Assembly (NCBI GenBank): GCA_002304835.1 | Contig: DBPK01000024.1 | Span: 1 to 18,579 of the forward strand | Direction of reading: 5' to 3' | Length of the DNA stretch: 18,579 bases | Origin: Firmicutes bacterium UBA1422 | GTDB lineage: Bacteria; Bacillota; Clostridia; Peptostreptococcales; Anaerovoracaceae | Shown: piece after piece, positions 7,144-14,517 of the stretch | Numbering within the stretch: position 1 is the stretch's first letter | Layout of the letters: every line of letters starts with the position of its first letter | Program-made: the position numbers and the translations under genes | Notes under the pieces: generated by a model | Told to the model about the DNA's origin: nothing | The model's input: only the letters and a program-made list of their open reading frames with translations | The model's database searches: none

Positions 7144-7172
7144 ATTATATGTACATTCTTGTTATTTTGCAA
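7144..7172 (-). promoter_or_regulatory. Internal promoter for topA-hslV-hslU
   Basis: On the minus strand TTGCAA (7167-7172) and a perfect TATAAT (7144-7149) are 17 bp apart. The -35 lies in the last codons of dprA and the -10 in the 60-bp dprA-topA gap. The start would be about 35 nt upstream of the topA ATG. The hexamer pair and spacing are the same as at the codY promoter. Confidence 0.75.
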
Positions 7173-8028
7173 CAAAAATTTTCCCGGAGGAAGTTTCAAC
7201 CACTCCTTTCATTTCCAGTACAGTCACTATTCCGCTTATGTAGGAAGACTTCTTCCCCGTCTTTCTGCAGAGATAATCTGCAGTGACTTCTCCGTTCTCG
7301 GCGATCAGTCCGAAAACTGTTTTTTCTGCGAGACCCAGAGACGTTTCTGCCTCATCCGTTTCTTTTCTTTTTATGCCAAGGTCATCCAGCAGGTCATCTA
7401 TTTTTGATATCATTATTGCCCCGTCTCTTATCAATTTGTTTGACCCCATGTTGTATATGCTGTTTATGTTCCCGGGCACTGCATATACATCACGGCCCTG
7501 TTCAGCGGCCAGTTCGGCCGTGATCAGCGCTCCGCTGTTAAGTCCGGCTGATATTACAACAGCCGCTTCTGATAAGCCACTGATTATCCTGTTTCTTCTT
7601 GGAAAAGTATAAAAAGAAGGCGGATGTCCCTTTGGATACTCGGAGATCACAAGCCCGCTTTTTTCTATTTGTTCTTTTAATCTGCCGTTTGCCGCAGGAT
7701 AACATATATCTATTCCGGATCCCAGTACTGCGATCGTAGAGCCTTTTTTGGCAAGAGCTCCCTTATGGGCATATGAATCGATACCCAAAGCCATTCCGCT
7801 TACCACAGTCATATCATGCTCTGCCATTCTTGATCCGGTTTTATATGCTGCCCATTTCCCGTACTCCGAAGTTTTTCGTGACCCCACCACTGCAATACAT
7901 CTTTTTTTTAACAGCGAAATATCTCCTATGCAATAGAGGCTTTGGGGCGGATCTTTTATTTCTCTAAGCAGTCCGGGATATTCTTTTTCGTTTATCATCA
8001 CTTTTTTTATTTCTATATCTTCCGCCAT
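7162..8028 (-). CDS. dprA: DNA-processing protein DprA (Smf)
   Basis: This 288-residue protein binds incoming single-stranded DNA and loads RecA during natural transformation; it is also widespread in bacteria not known to be transformable. The Rossmann-fold core (about 41-215) shows IAVVGSRK at 45-52, SGMALGID at 77-84, IAVLGSGIDICYP at 99-111, SEYP and FPRRNRIISGLS at 142-153, and AGLNSGALITAELA at 161-174. A short C-terminal winged-helix domain (about 232-288) completes it. Length is normal for Firmicutes, which often lack the N-terminal SAM-like domain of longer homologues. Its ATG follows the comM stop directly (TAAATG), with AGGAGAG upstream inside comM, so the two are translationally coupled. 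The topA promoter overlaps its 3' end. Confidence 0.95.
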   Translation of the reverse strand: MAEDIEIKKVMINEKEYPGLLREIKDPPQSLYCIGDISLLKKRCIAVVGSRKTSEYGKWAAYKTGSRMAEHDMTVVSGMALGIDSYAHKGALAKKGSTIAVLGSGIDICYPAANGRLKEQIEKSGLVISEYPKGHPPSFYTFPRRNRIISGLSEAAVVISAGLNSGALITAELAAEQGRDVYAVPGNINSIYNMGSNKLIRDGAIMISKIDDLLDDLGIKRKETDEAETSLGLAEKTVFGLIAENGEVTADYLCRKTGKKSSYISGIVTVLEMKGVVETSSGKIFVAK

Positions 8029-9555
8029 TTATTTTTCTCTCCTGTAAAGCCGATCCATTCCCCTATACTGCAGGGCCTCCGCCAGATGGTCCACAGTTAT
8101 ATCAGAGCTTTCTTCCATATCGGCTATGGTTCTTGCCAGCTTGATCATTCTCTTGTATGTTCTCATGCTCAGAGCAAAAGACTCATATGCTTTCTGCATG
8201 AATCTCTTTTCTTTTTCACCAAGAAAGCAGTATTCTTTTTCAAGTTTCCCGCTGAGCTGTGAGTTGAAAAAAATCTTTGTCCCCCGGTAACGGCATATCT
8301 GTCTTTTTCTGGCTATCATGACCTTTTCTCTCATTTCCGAAGAGGTCATGCCATTCCTTTCTCCTTCAAGATCCTTATATTTCATTCTGCCAACGGTAAC
8401 ATGTATGTCGATCCTGTCAAGGATGGGGCCCGAAAGTTTTGACATATAACTTGTTATTTCGCTTCCGGTACATGTGCAGACGTGATCCGGATCTCCCGCA
8501 TATCCGCATTTGCACGGATTACTTGCGGCCACCAGTATTACCTTGGCCGGAAAAAAAAGAGTTCCTCCCATCCTTGTTACACATATCTTTTCTTCTTCAA
8601 GGGGTTGTCTCATGGCATCCAGTATCTTTATACTGAACTGGGGGATCTCATCCATGAAAAGCACACCGTAATGGGCCAGGGAAAACTCTCCGGGTTTTGG
8701 CCTGAACCCTCCACCAAACATTGCGCTTACTGTGACATTATGATGAGGGCTCCTGAAAGGTCTTTCTTCTATCATCGGCCTTTTTTCATCAAGAAGCCCT
8801 GCAATGCTGTATATTTTGCTAACCTGAAGTTTCTCTTCATAAGTCATGGGTGGCAGTATGCTGGGAAGTCTTCTGGCCAGCATGGTTTTTCCGGATCCCG
8901 GAGGTCCGGTCATTAGTATCCCGTGTGCTCCCGCAGCACAAAGCATCATTGCTCTTTTTGCATTTTCCTGTCCTGTCACATCAGCATAGTCAATAGCAGG
9001 TGCTCCCCGTTCATATGCTGTCTCCCTTGAACTGTAAGGAAGAGGCTCTTGCCCTTTCATGATCTTTACTGCTTCTGAAAATGTCCTTACCGGATAAACT
9101 TTTACCCCTTTCACCATGGATGCCTCCCTGGCATTTGCTTCAGGGAGTATGATTTTTCTGATGCCGTTTTCACAAAGGCAGGCGACCAGAGGCAGTGCTC
9201 CTTTTATATGATTTACCCGCCCGTCCAGTGAAAGTTCTCCAAGAAATCCAAGATCTTCGGTCTTTGGATCTGTTCCCGAAGAAGCTGACAAAATGCCGGC
9301 AGCAATGGGAAGATCAAAATGGCTGCCTTCCTTTCTGGTTCCCGCCGGAGACAAATTAACTATAACTTTTTTCTGAGGATACTCATATCCCGAATTTATT
9401 ATGGCTGAATGTATCCTTTCTTTTGCTTCTTTTATTGTTGCATCAGCAAGACCTACAACATTAAAGCCTGGTATACCTCTTTTTAGATCTGTCTCTACTC
9501 TTACCACATCTCCGTCTATACCGGAAAGAGAAGCGGTCCTTATCTCTGAAAGCAT
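8029..9555 (-). CDS. comM: YifB/ComM family AAA+ ATPase (Mg-chelatase-like)
   Basis: This 508-residue protein matches the usual length of ComM/YifB. In Gram-negative bacteria ComM is a hexameric helicase that promotes branch migration during transformation; the Firmicute role is less well established. The N-terminal domain (about 1-165, Lon-protease-like fold) contains GIPGFNVVGLAD and VNLSPAGTRKEGSHFDLPIA. The AAA+ Mg-chelatase domain has GPPGSGKT at 217-224, FRSPHH at 267-272 and Walker B GVLFMDE at 297-303. A CKCGYAGDPDHVCTC segment provides a small cysteine cluster, and the C-terminal helical region contains SLRTYKRM-like sequence (here ALSMRTYKRMIKLARTIAD). It begins 31 nt after yraN and abuts dprA, forming a yraN-comM-dprA unit typical of Clostridia. 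Confidence 0.95.
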   Translation of the reverse strand: MLSEIRTASLSGIDGDVVRVETDLKRGIPGFNVVGLADATIKEAKERIHSAIINSGYEYPQKKVIVNLSPAGTRKEGSHFDLPIAAGILSASSGTDPKTEDLGFLGELSLDGRVNHIKGALPLVACLCENGIRKIILPEANAREASMVKGVKVYPVRTFSEAVKIMKGQEPLPYSSRETAYERGAPAIDYADVTGQENAKRAMMLCAAGAHGILMTGPPGSGKTMLARRLPSILPPMTYEEKLQVSKIYSIAGLLDEKRPMIEERPFRSPHHNVTVSAMFGGGFRPKPGEFSLAHYGVLFMDEIPQFSIKILDAMRQPLEEEKICVTRMGGTLFFPAKVILVAASNPCKCGYAGDPDHVCTCTGSEITSYMSKLSGPILDRIDIHVTVGRMKYKDLEGERNGMTSSEMREKVMIARKRQICRYRGTKIFFNSQLSGKLEKEYCFLGEKEKRFMQKAYESFALSMRTYKRMIKLARTIADMEESSDITVDHLAEALQYRGMDRLYRREK

Positions 9556-9586
9556 TATCGTTCCTGCCTTTCATCGATATCACATA

Positions 9587-9919
9587 TCATATCAATGCAT
9601 TCTCCAGATGATTTACGTATATCTCCGCCACATCAAAACGCATATCCATACCTCTGATATTGAACTTATGCATATAAAATGCAGCTGCTTTGATCATATG
9701 GCACCTCTTTACATTGCCAACGGCTTCTGCCGGTGATCCGTAATCTTTTCCCGTGCGCGTTTTCACTTCTACAAAGACCATAACATTGCCCCTTTTGGCA
9801 ACTATATCTATTTCTCCTGCTTTGCATCTGAAGTTCTTTACCAGAATCATATAACCCTTTGATTCCAGATCTGCCGCAGCCAGTTCTTCGCCAAGGCGTC
9901 CTTTCTCGTTTTTGTTCAT
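9587..9919 (-). CDS. yraN: YraN family endonuclease-like protein (UPF0102)
   Basis: This is a 110-residue protein of the YraN family, which has a PD-(D/E)XK nuclease fold similar to archaeal Holliday junction resolvases. The start is set at 9919 because an exceptional AAAAGGAGG (9928-9935) lies 8 nt upstream and the protein then begins MNKNEKGRLGEELAAADLESKGY, as family members do. The longer reading frame from 10024 would begin upstream of the promoter. The nuclease motif is GEIDIVAKRGNVMVFVEVKTR, with the acidic residue of GEID, EVK, and an upstream Glu in GEELA. The biochemical role is unproven, but constant association with comM and dprA suggests DNA recombination or repair. It is the first gene of the comM-dprA operon, behind a structured leader. 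Confidence 0.93.
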   Translation of the reverse strand: MNKNEKGRLGEELAAADLESKGYMILVKNFRCKAGEIDIVAKRGNVMVFVEVKTRTGKDYGSPAEAVGNVKRCHMIKAAAFYMHKFNIRGMDMRFDVAEIYVNHLENALI

Positions 9920-9943
9920 TACCTTGCCTCCTTTTCGTAAAAA

Positions 9944-9984
9944 TAAGGGAAAGCTCCGATGTCTTGCATCGAAACTTTCCCTTA
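9944..9984 (-). other. Leader hairpin in front of yraN (possible attenuator/terminator)
   Basis: A perfect 10-bp stem, TAAGGGAAAG (9944-9953) with CTTTCCCTTA (9975-9984), encloses a 3-by-3 internal loop and a second 5-bp stem, CGATG (9957-9961) with CATCG (9967-9971). On the minus strand the stem is followed by TTTTTACG and then the yraN ribosome binding site. The predicted start site of the upstream promoter is only about 4-5 nt before the hairpin, so it would form the extreme 5' end of the message. It may terminate early, protect the 5' end, or control access to the ribosome binding site. Confidence 0.7.
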
Positions 9985-9995
9985 CCCTGATATTT

Positions 9996-10024
9996 ATCAT
10001 ATTCTTATATATAAAAAATGTCAA
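9996..10024 (-). promoter_or_regulatory. Promoter of the yraN-comM-dprA operon
   Basis: On the minus strand TTGACA (10019-10024) and TATGAT (9996-10001) are separated by 17 bp, with one mismatch in twelve positions. The predicted start is near 9988-9989, just before the leader hairpin. The spacer is very AT-rich, and two copies of an 11-bp repeat lie immediately upstream of the -35. Confidence 0.85.
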
Positions 10025-10026
10025 CC

Positions 10027-10051
10027 ATTTTTTACCAGTTATTTTTTACCA
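10027..10051. repeat. Two direct copies of an 11-bp AT-rich repeat upstream of the yraN promoter
   Basis: ATTTTTTACCA occurs at 10027-10037 and again at 10041-10051, with a 14-bp period, ending 2 bp upstream of the -35 hexamer. The position and A/T tracts fit an UP-like element or a regulator site; a chance AT-rich duplication is not excluded. The rest of the gap up to the Cof gene (10052-10098) shows nothing recognisable, and no terminator for the Cof gene. Confidence 0.6.
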
Positions 10052-10098
10052 TTTTATTGTTTTTGTTACCCATTGCATGTTCACTTCTTCTTTTATTA

Positions 10099-10920
10099 TC
10101 ATAAAGCGAACTTCTCTATGGCCTCTGCCACTCCATCTTCGTTGTTGGTGCCGGTTATATAAGATGCTATTTCCTTTATAACATCCTTTGCATTGCCCAC
10201 TGCCACAGGTATCCCCGCTTCCATTAGCATATCTTTGTCATTAAGGCTGTCACCACATGCCATGATTTCTTTTTTATGTACATCCAGCACTCGGCAAAGC
10301 TCTTCCAGCGCCGCTGCTTTGCTGGTGTTCGCTCCTCCCAGTTCCCAGTTGTTGTCCAGAGAAGATGTTACAGTCACATTTGATATTTCCGAAAGTACAT
10401 GCCACATTCTTTTTTTGTCTTCCTGATCATCAAAAAATATATTTATATTTTCTATCGCGTGCTTATGCTCTATCATGAAACCCATGGCGTCCTCCACAGG
10501 ATTGCGTGTCCTGAGAACATAATCCCTGTATCTGTAGGTTATTCCACCACCGGCTATTTCATCATAGTTTTTCTTTTCTATGTAGGCTTTTCCCTCAGTA
10601 AAAACTTCTGTCATATAGTCATAGCGCCTCAGTACATCTGCAGACTCTTCAACTGAAAAAGGGTCCATGCAGTTGTTCATCAGCGTTTCTCCGCTGCGCA
10701 GATCTTTTATCTGAGCGCCGTTTGAAGTCAGCGCATATTGTATGCCGCATATCCTCACTATTTCTTCAGGCAGAGCAGAATAGCATCTCCCCGTGGCAAC
10801 AACCACATTTATGCCTTTTGATATGGCCTTTTCCAGGACATTTCTGGTTCTTTCTGTGAGTCTGCCTTTGCTGTTCAATGTGGTTCCGTCCAGATCCAGT
10901 GCTATAAGCTTTATGGTCAT
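10099..10920 (-). CDS. Cof-type HAD-IIB family phosphatase
   Basis: This 273-residue protein belongs to the haloacid dehalogenase superfamily, Cof subfamily IIB, which dephosphorylates sugar phosphates, flavin mononucleotide, pyridoxal phosphate and similar small molecules. Motif I is ALDLDGTTL with the nucleophile Asp9 and acid/base Asp11. Motif II is Thr43 in VATGR, motif III is Lys201 and motif IV is ACGDSLNDKDML at 221-232. The cap domain lies between about residues 80 and 185. The substrate cannot be predicted from the sequence. Its ATG overlaps the stop codon of the upstream metallo-hydrolase gene (ATGA), with AAGGAGA just before, so the pair is translated as a unit. Confidence 0.93.
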   Translation of the reverse strand: MTIKLIALDLDGTTLNSKGRLTERTRNVLEKAISKGINVVVATGRCYSALPEEIVRICGIQYALTSNGAQIKDLRSGETLMNNCMDPFSVEESADVLRRYDYMTEVFTEGKAYIEKKNYDEIAGGGITYRYRDYVLRTRNPVEDAMGFMIEHKHAIENINIFFDDQEDKKRMWHVLSEISNVTVTSSLDNNWELGGANTSKAAALEELCRVLDVHKKEIMACGDSLNDKDMLMEAGIPVAVGNAKDVIKEIASYITGTNNEDGVAEAIEKFAL

Positions 10921-11504
10921 TTTAGTGTCTCCTTGAATTCTTTGTTGTTTTTTCTCACATACTTCATCGTGCAGGAATCGCCGTGACCGGGATATATGGT
11001 AATATCATTTCCCCAAAGAGATATTATATTTCTGATGCTGTGCTGCATTTCTTCTTCTGAGCCGTCGGAAAGGTCGGTACGACCCAGGTCTACATTGAAT
11101 ATGGTGTCTCCGGTAAAGACCGCCTTGCTTTTTTCCGAATAATAGCATACTCCTCCATGGGTATGACCCGGTGTATGTAACACTCTTATTTCCTCTTCAT
11201 CAATGAAAAAAATTTCACCGCCTTCTATGGTAATGGCTTCATTTTTGTACTTGTCCATATCCTGTCTATGTATAAAAACAGGGCAGTCCATTTCCCGGGC
11301 GGTTTTGTCGGCAGCCCCCATGTGGTCATAGTGGTGATGAGTCAGCAGTATACCTTTGCAGCACAGATCGTTTTTCTGCACGAACTCTATGAATTTATTT
11401 GCTTTATACCCCGGATCTATTATATAACACGTCTCTTTTCCCTTTTTATATATGATATATCCGTTACTTTTGAGCACTCCTCCGGTGAATACTTTTATTT
11501 CCAT
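10917..11504 (-). CDS. MBL-fold metallo-hydrolase, glyoxalase-II-like
   Basis: This 195-residue single-domain metallo-beta-lactamase-fold protein resembles YcbL and the catalytic domain of glyoxalase II. All metal ligands are present: HxHxDH at His56, His58, Asp60 and His61, His114 in HTPGHTHGG, Asp133 in FTGD, and His174 in YPGHG. It lacks the C-terminal helical domain of true GloB, so it is more likely a general thioesterase or glyoxalase-like hydrolase than an enzyme assigned to one substrate. The ribosome binding site is weak (AAAGG about 13 nt upstream), unlike most genes here. It overlaps the Cof phosphatase gene by 4 nt and is divergent from trkA, sharing a 150-bp regulatory region with it. 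Confidence 0.92.
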   Translation of the reverse strand: MEIKVFTGGVLKSNGYIIYKKGKETCYIIDPGYKANKFIEFVQKNDLCCKGILLTHHHYDHMGAADKTAREMDCPVFIHRQDMDKYKNEAITIEGGEIFFIDEEEIRVLHTPGHTHGGVCYYSEKSKAVFTGDTIFNVDLGRTDLSDGSEEEMQHSIRNIISLWGNDITIYPGHGDSCTMKYVRKNNKEFKETLK

Positions 11505-11555
11505 TTTATGATATCAGCCTTTCATTTTATAAAGATGCCTGAATAATTGCGTTCT

Positions 11556-11582
11556 GCTATATTTTATTGTATTTTAAGTCAA
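11556..11582 (-). promoter_or_regulatory. Possible promoter of the metallo-hydrolase/Cof pair
   Basis: On the minus strand TTGACT (11577-11582) is a good -35. The -10 is poor: TATAGC at 11556-11561 with a 15-bp spacer, or TAGCAG at 11554-11559 with 17 bp. The -35 lies in one arm of the inverted repeat shared with the trkA promoter. Confidence 0.35.
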
Positions 11583-11600
11583 CATGCAAATAAATGTTGA
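11579..11600. repeat. Inverted repeat between divergent trkA and metallo-hydrolase promoters
   Basis: TCAACAT (11579-11585) and ATGTTGA (11594-11600) form a perfect 7-bp inverted repeat with 8 bp between. Its outer edges overlap the -35 hexamers of both divergent promoters. This is the layout of an operator controlling both sides, but the regulator is unknown. Confidence 0.55.
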
Positions 11601-11624
11601 AAAACAATCTAATAGTGGTAGAAT
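11597..11624 (+). promoter_or_regulatory. trkA-trkH-trkH promoter
   Basis: TTGAAA (11597-11602) and TAGAAT (11619-11624) are 16 bp apart, each matching consensus at 5 of 6 positions. A TG one base upstream of the -10 gives an extended -10 element. The start would be near 11631, leaving a leader of about 28 nt before the trkA ATG at 11659. This supports the internal start codon chosen for trkA. Confidence 0.75.
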
Positions 11625-11658
11625 GTCTTTAAATGCAAAAACAGAAAGGTTTATTCCA

Positions 11659-13026
11659 ATGAAGATCGCGATCGTAGGAGCAGGAAAATTGGGTCACAAA
11701 GTGGCTGATGCCCTGCTTGGCGGAGACCACTCCGTAACGGTAATAGATAAAAATGAACAGACACTCCAAAAACTGCAGTCACAGATGGATATAATGACAG
11801 TTGCCGCAAATGCAAAGCAAATATCCGTCCTAAAAGATCTGCATATTTCTTCTTATGATTTCCTTCTGGCCGCCACGGACAGAGACGAAAAAAATATAGT
11901 AATAGCTTCCTTTGCAAAAAAACTGGGTTGTTCCAAGGTCATAGCAAGGGTAAGAGACCCGGAGCATATGAATCAGCTGGATTTTATCAGGGACACAATG
12001 TCCATAGATTTCACTGTCAATCCCGATCTTGCCATAACCATGGAAATATACAAATATCTTGTTGAAAAATACACCCTGAGCAATGGCATATATACCAGCG
12101 GCAAAGTATCTTTTCTTGAGTTTTATGCCAAGAAAATGCCTGTTCTTATTGACATGTCCGTATCAAACCTTAAATCGGTGCTTCCCGGTATGCTGCTGGT
12201 GGCCATATCAAGAAACGGCAAGGTGATAATCCCCCACGGAAATACGGTAATAGAAGCAGATGACTGTCTTTATATAGTGGGAGAGAAAGCTCCGATAACT
12301 GCTCTCAGCAAAAAAGTCCAGGAAAAAGGCAAATGGACCGATATCCAGAAGGTCATGATCATAGGCGGCGGAAAAACGGGTCTTTATCTTTCACAGAGGC
12401 TTGCCGATTTCGGAGCTTCCGTAAAGATAATAGAGCAGAATAAGGAACGCTGTCATTATCTTTCAGAACATCTTGAAGACGTCATGATACTCCATGGCGA
12501 CGGGACTGATCTTGCTTTGCTGGAAGAAGAGAATCTTGACGAAATGGATGCCTTTGTCACTGCCACCGGCTATGACGAAGATAATCTGCTTCTGGCTCTC
12601 ATGGCGAAATCTCACCATATAGAAGATGTGATCGCGAAAGTGAGCCGCGGTATATATACGGACATGATATCTAAAATGGGCGTTGATATGGCCCTTAACC
12701 CTCTGGATATAACAGCCAGCAATATCTTAAGGGTAATACAGGGAGATAAGCGGGTACTTTCTTCCCAGCTCATAGAAGGCCAGGCTGAAATAATCGAGAT
12801 CGTTGCCGGAGATCACATGAAGCTGACAGATAAAGCTCTAAAAGATATGAAACTTCCTGAAGGAGTCATAATAGCTGCCATACACAGGGGCCTCGAACTG
12901 ATAATCCCGTCAGGCGATACTATAATAAAGGAAGGCGACAAGGTGATAGCCCTTTGTCTTTTGTCTGAAGTCGCCGCCATGGAAAAGCTGCTTTGTATAA
13001 AAGGAGTGACGGATTTCCTGAAATAG
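11659..13026 (+). CDS. trkA: Trk system potassium uptake protein TrkA
   Basis: This 455-residue cytoplasmic subunit gates TrkH potassium channels in response to nucleotide binding. It is a double-RCK protein: a first Rossmann domain with GAGKLG at residues 7-12 and an acidic residue (VTVIDKN) at the end of the second strand, a TrkA-C domain (about 140-215), a second Rossmann domain with GGGKTG at 236-241 and IIEQN, and a second TrkA-C domain (about 375-455). This is the length and layout of E. coli TrkA. The frame is open from 11584, but the promoter lies at 11597-11624, AGAAAGG sits upstream of 11659, and the family begins MKI.I.GAG, so 11659 is the start. Its stop codon overlaps the ribosome binding site of trkH. 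Confidence 0.96.
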   Translation: MKIAIVGAGKLGHKVADALLGGDHSVTVIDKNEQTLQKLQSQMDIMTVAANAKQISVLKDLHISSYDFLLAATDRDEKNIVIASFAKKLGCSKVIARVRDPEHMNQLDFIRDTMSIDFTVNPDLAITMEIYKYLVEKYTLSNGIYTSGKVSFLEFYAKKMPVLIDMSVSNLKSVLPGMLLVAISRNGKVIIPHGNTVIEADDCLYIVGEKAPITALSKKVQEKGKWTDIQKVMIIGGGKTGLYLSQRLADFGASVKIIEQNKERCHYLSEHLEDVMILHGDGTDLALLEEENLDEMDAFVTATGYDEDNLLLALMAKSHHIEDVIAKVSRGIYTDMISKMGVDMALNPLDITASNILRVIQGDKRVLSSQLIEGQAEIIEIVAGDHMKLTDKALKDMKLPEGVIIAAIHRGLELIIPSGDTIIKEGDKVIALCLLSEVAAMEKLLCIKGVTDFLK

Positions 13027-13039
13027 GAGATGTTGATTG

Positions 13040-14506
13040 ATGGATCTTAATCTTCGTGTTCTTAATCAAGTGACCGGCATCCTTTTGCTCGTGTCCGGTT
13101 GCTCTATGATCCTGCCGGCAGTGGTAGCAGTCATATATGGTGAGACTTCAAGCCTCTTAGCCTTCGTAAAGGTTCTGATACCCTCTATACTTTTAGGTAC
13201 TATTCTTATCATATTTGCCAGGCCGAAAAATGTGCACATGCGCATTCGTGACGGTTTTCTCATAGTGTCCGCATGCTGGCTGCTGCTTTCATTGATCGGT
13301 GCACTTCCCTTTGTTTTATCCGGAAGTATCCCAAATTATATAGATGCTTTTTTTGAAACATGTTCCGGATACAGCACGACTGGAGCAACAATACTTGCGG
13401 ATATTGAATCACTGCCAAAATCAATGCTCTTCTGGCGTTCTTTCACCCACTGGATAGGCGGAATGGGTGTGCTGGTCCTGGCCGTGGCTTTGCTTCCCGC
13501 CCTGGGTATCGGAGGGCAGTTTATAGCAAAGGCCGAATCCCCCGGACCGACACTTTCAAAGCTGACACCCAAGATATCGGATACGGCGAGGCTTTTCTAT
13601 ATCCTTTACCTTGTACTCACCATAATTGAGATCATCCTTCTTCTTATAGGCGGATTGAACATTTATGATGCATGTATACATACTTTCGGTACCGTCGGTA
13701 CCGGAGGTTTTTCCAATTATAATGCCGGTATCGCTGTCTTTGACAGTCTTTATGTGGAAATCATACTGACGATCTTTATGTTCATTTCAGGTGCAAGCTA
13801 TTATCTTTACTTCCTGGCTCTGCAAAACGGCGCCAAGAATTTTTTGCGTGACTCCGAATTCAAACTGTATTTTTTGATTTTTGCAGTATCTTCCGTTTTG
13901 ATCGCAGCAGGCCTTCTTCTTGATGGCAACTATGCCACTTTCGGCGAAGCTTTGAGATATTCATCCTTTCAAAGCATTTCGATCCTTACAACTACAGGTT
14001 TTGCAACTGCAGACTACATATTCTGGCCCACATTCTGTCAGATAATGCTTCTTTTGCTTTTCTTCATCGGAGGATGCTCCTCTTCCACAGCAGGAGGCAT
14101 AAAAGTAATAAGAGTATTTGTAATGATGAAACTCATAAAAAGGACCATAGGCATGAAACTGCATCCAAGCGCAGTTGTGACTGTTAAAGTAAACGGCAAC
14201 AAAATACTTCCGGGAGATACCGTTTCCGGCATCGCCAGTTTTGTATTTCTTTATATCTGTCTGATTTTTGCAGGAAGCATACTGTTGTCCCTTGAAAATA
14301 TCGATTTGCTGACATGTTTTTCTGCCACCGCTTCCTGTCTTGGCAATATCGGTCCGGCCTTCGGCGAGGCAGGTCCGATGCTCAACTACAACTTTTTTTC
14401 AGAAGGATCCAAACTGCTTTTATCCTTCATGATGATCGCCGGCAGACTTGAACTTTTCACCCTGATAATGCTTTTTTCCAGGAAATTCTGGAATCCTTCT
14501 CATTAA
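13040..14506 (+). CDS. trkH: Trk potassium transporter membrane subunit TrkH (copy 1)
   Basis: This 488-residue polytopic membrane protein forms the potassium-conducting pore, built from four M1-P-M2 repeats. Filter segments are STTGA (112-116), GTGGF (220-224), TTTGF (317-321) and GNIGP (435-439), each keeping the key glycine. The intramembrane gating loop appears as GGCSSSTAGGIK at 344-355, close to the family pattern, followed by a basic segment ending in HPSAVVTVKVNG. The C-terminus LELFTLIMLFSRKFWN is characteristic. AGGAG overlaps the trkA stop. The ATG at 13040 is preceded by an in-frame TTG at 13037, which has slightly better spacing and could be used instead. It sits between trkA and a second trkH, 11 nt apart. 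Confidence 0.95.
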   Translation: MDLNLRVLNQVTGILLLVSGCSMILPAVVAVIYGETSSLLAFVKVLIPSILLGTILIIFARPKNVHMRIRDGFLIVSACWLLLSLIGALPFVLSGSIPNYIDAFFETCSGYSTTGATILADIESLPKSMLFWRSFTHWIGGMGVLVLAVALLPALGIGGQFIAKAESPGPTLSKLTPKISDTARLFYILYLVLTIIEIILLLIGGLNIYDACIHTFGTVGTGGFSNYNAGIAVFDSLYVEIILTIFMFISGASYYLYFLALQNGAKNFLRDSEFKLYFLIFAVSSVLIAAGLLLDGNYATFGEALRYSSFQSISILTTTGFATADYIFWPTFCQIMLLLLFFIGGCSSSTAGGIKVIRVFVMMKLIKRTIGMKLHPSAVVTVKVNGNKILPGDTVSGIASFVFLYICLIFAGSILLSLENIDLLTCFSATASCLGNIGPAFGEAGPMLNYNFFSEGSKLLLSFMMIAGRLELFTLIMLFSRKFWNPSH

Positions 14507-14517
14507 GAGGTATAAAA

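Noticed and set aside
9920..10024. Longer yraN frame from 10024
   Set aside because: It would start at the -35 of the promoter and run through the leader hairpin; the ATG at 9919 has an AAAAGGAGG site and matches the family start.
11584..11658. 25-residue N-terminal extension of TrkA
   Set aside because: The predicted promoter lies inside it and TrkA proteins begin at the MKIAIVGAG segment; AGAAAGG precedes that ATG.
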